From: Udeniomyces pyricola
Lineage: Eukaryota > Basidiomycota > Tremellomycetes > Cystofilobasidiales > Mrakiaceae
Reading direction: 5' to 3'
Length of the DNA: 64,000 nucleotides
NCBI GenBank assembly: GCA_039545295.1
Contig: BCIK01000011.1
Coordinates: forward strand, 124,001 to 188,000
Each line of letters starts with the position of its first letter. Within the stretch, counting starts at the first letter, position 1. Below, piece after piece: positions 62,450 through 64,000 of this stretch. The position numbers and the translations under genes are program-made. The notes under the pieces are model-generated. The model worked only from the letters and a program-made list of their open reading frames with translations, was not told the origin of the DNA and made no database searches.

Positions 62450-64000
62450 CTATTCGACGACGAGAGCGGTACTCTTTGTTGCTCCCAAGACGACCCTCAA
62501 GCTTCGTCTCGCAGGGAGAGCCGTCGAAGCTTTGTGGTTGGTCTGCGTCGCGGTCTGCTTGGCGGTACTACCAGCAGCGGAAGCTTTCTTCACTGACGCC
62601 TTCTTCTTTTCAACAGCTGGTGGAGCTTGTTCAACGGGGATGGGAGCAGGAGAGATGACAACAGGGGTGACGCTCCTTTTTGAACTGGGCTCGGCGATGA
62701 TGCACTCATGAGGGTAGACGAAGGATGGAGTCGGTGAGGGTTGATCGGGCGTAACCTCGTCGAGGCAGGAAGCGATAGAGGAGAGGGAGGATGATTGTGC
62801 GATGATCGTTGGAATTGGAGGTGTGATGCAAGCGGAAATGACGGTAGCCGTGGGAAGAGGTCTACTCTTTGCCTTGGGTTTCGGCTTGGCGGCCGTTTTC
62901 GGTCGGCCTTTGACTTTGAGCGGCGCGGGAAGGGGAAGAATGGAAGAAGACTCGAGGGTAGAAACCGATGATACGACCTCTTTCATGGGGCTGTCGAAGC
63001 AATTGGGCACGTCAAGGTCATCTCGGCTGACGCGTGATGCTTCGTGACCGCGAGGTCGAATAGGGGAGGACAACAGGCCGAGGTCTTCTTTGATCATCTG
63101 ACTGGCATCGTCCGAAGTGGATGTTGAGGCGGGATAGGAAAAGAGAGCTGAAGCGGAAGGAAGTTGAGACAGAGGCAGACGAGGTCGTTTGTGTGTTGAT
63201 TGTGCAGATTGGTAGAAGGAGCTAGTTGGAGATGAGCTAGGGGAGGGCTTGGGACGTTTCGAAGGCGAGATAGAAGGGCCAGTCGAGATGTTGATGGCAG
63301 TTGTACAATCCGTGAATGTGAGCTCGCGTCGGGTCGGCAGGATGCTTGATCCAAAAACAGGGGAACCAAACGGAGTATAGTGAACTTGTGAGGGCCGAAG
63401 CGGGAGTGGAACCGTATGTATGTTTTGGGTCGGCGTCGTGGGCGTAGGTGTGGGCGTAGGCGAACGGGATCGACCAGAGTCTTGCGAAAGCGCCGGAAGA
63501 GAGGGCTGGGAAAGGGATAACAGTAGGTTGGCCTCCTGCGCGAGGGCAGGGTCGATGCTAACGGGAAGAGCTACAGACGCAGGCCAAGATGAAGGCTAGT
63601 TTTCAGCTTTGAACGAAATGTAAGAAGACATGACTAGTCTCACAAGATTCCCGCTCGTATCTGGACGAACCTTTTTTGTCAGCTTCTGCAGACTTTTTCC
63701 CTTCCGCCTTGGGTCCTTTCGACGCAACCGACTTGCCCACCTTGACTGCCTTAAGGCCCTTGACTTTCCCACCGACCGCATCCATCGACGACGCGTCAAG
63801 CGTGCCTTGCGTCTCCCAATCTCCCCTTCGAATCCGTTTCCAGTCCTCCTCACATTTGGCAACAAACCCATCGCACTCGCCCTCGACCCAGTAATCAAAC
63901 ACGCCCTCCCACTCCTTGCCACTCGGCGGCGTCTTGTTGACAAAGATGACCTTGCCCTTGCCCCCATTGGGCTTGGCGATAGTTGGGGATTGTGAGTGGA
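62450..64000 (-). CDS. Unrecognised Ser/Pro-rich, probably nuclear protein, C-terminal part (runs off the right edge)
   Basis: Two exons are visible: from the window edge to 63671, and 63570-62450, joined in phase (G|CT) across an intron with a GTTCGT donor and CTGTAG acceptor. The first part encodes a folded-looking segment, KGKVIFVNKTPPSGKEWEGV then FDYWVEGECDGFVAKCEEDW, whose family I cannot name. A Lys-rich stretch follows. The second exon is disordered: SPTPTPTPTTPTQ, HYTPFGSPVFGSS, several Lys/Arg-Pro clusters (SPSKRPKPSPSS, KRPRLPL, KGRPKTAAKPKPKAKSR) suggesting nuclear localisation, and it ends ATKSTALVVE. The N-terminus lies beyond the window, so no function is assigned. Confidence 0.7.

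Overview
The window is nuclear DNA of a basidiomycete fungus. The evidence is a homeodomain HD1/HD2 mating-type pair, intron-dense genes (up to 22 short introns per gene, mostly 50-150 nt, GT..AG, with CTGAC/CTAAC-like branch sites), pyrimidine-rich UTRs and a gene set typical of yeasts and fungi. A red yeast or related Pucciniomycotina lineage (Microbotryomycetes) is my best guess, but that is inference. A few Ns and very long homopolymers show that the assembly is locally imperfect. I saw no CRISPR array, rRNA, tRNA or transposon.

Layout. 1-3.3 kb: a partial FAM32A-like gene (-), a glutamine-rich CYSTM-type protein (+) and a G-patch protein (-). 4-12.1 kb: the INO80 chromatin-remodelling ATPase (+, 22 exons, 1837 aa). 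12.7-17.6 kb: the divergent homeodomain pair HD1 (-) and HD2 (+) sharing a 253-bp promoter, which is the HD mating-type locus and the central feature. 19.2-22.2 kb: dihydrolipoamide acetyltransferase of pyruvate dehydrogenase (-). 22.8-25.8 kb: an NPC2-type lipid-transfer protein (-) diverging from a two-unit polyubiquitin gene (+). 26.6-30.5 kb: a DCAF11/WDR23-type WD40 protein (-). 31.0-35.4 kb: a peroxisomal ABCD half-transporter (-). 35.9-38.1 kb: an RNF126-type RING E3 ligase (-). 38.5-40.1 kb: an EFM3/FAM86-type protein-lysine methyltransferase (-), diverging from a mitochondrial DnaJ (MDJ1, +, 40.7-43.1 kb). 44.6-46.9 kb: a UBE2W-type ubiquitin-conjugating enzyme (-, 11 exons for 153 aa). 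47.2-53.1 kb: a Rad9/Crb2/53BP1-like Tudor-BRCT checkpoint mediator (+). 53.4-56.2 kb: a TCD1-type tRNA t6A dehydratase (+). 56.9-59.0 kb: a LOA1-type lysophospholipid acyltransferase (+). 59.7-61.2 kb: a secreted protein of unknown function (-). 62.4-64 kb: an unrecognised partial gene (-).

Most genes are independent housekeeping genes in the usual fungal mixed orientation. Two themes stand out. HD1 and HD2 form one functional unit: their products are expected to heterodimerise after mating and control sexual development. Separately, four ubiquitin-pathway components (polyubiquitin, a CUL4 adaptor, a RING E3 and an E2) lie within 24.8-46.9 kb, plus an E1-fold enzyme beyond; this is probably coincidental. 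I derived exon structures by hand and checked phase at each junction for INO80, HD1, PDH E2, NPC2, ubiquitin, MDJ1, UBE2W, the checkpoint mediator, TCD1, LOA1, EFM3 and the secreted protein. Those of the WD40, ABC and RING genes are only partly resolved.
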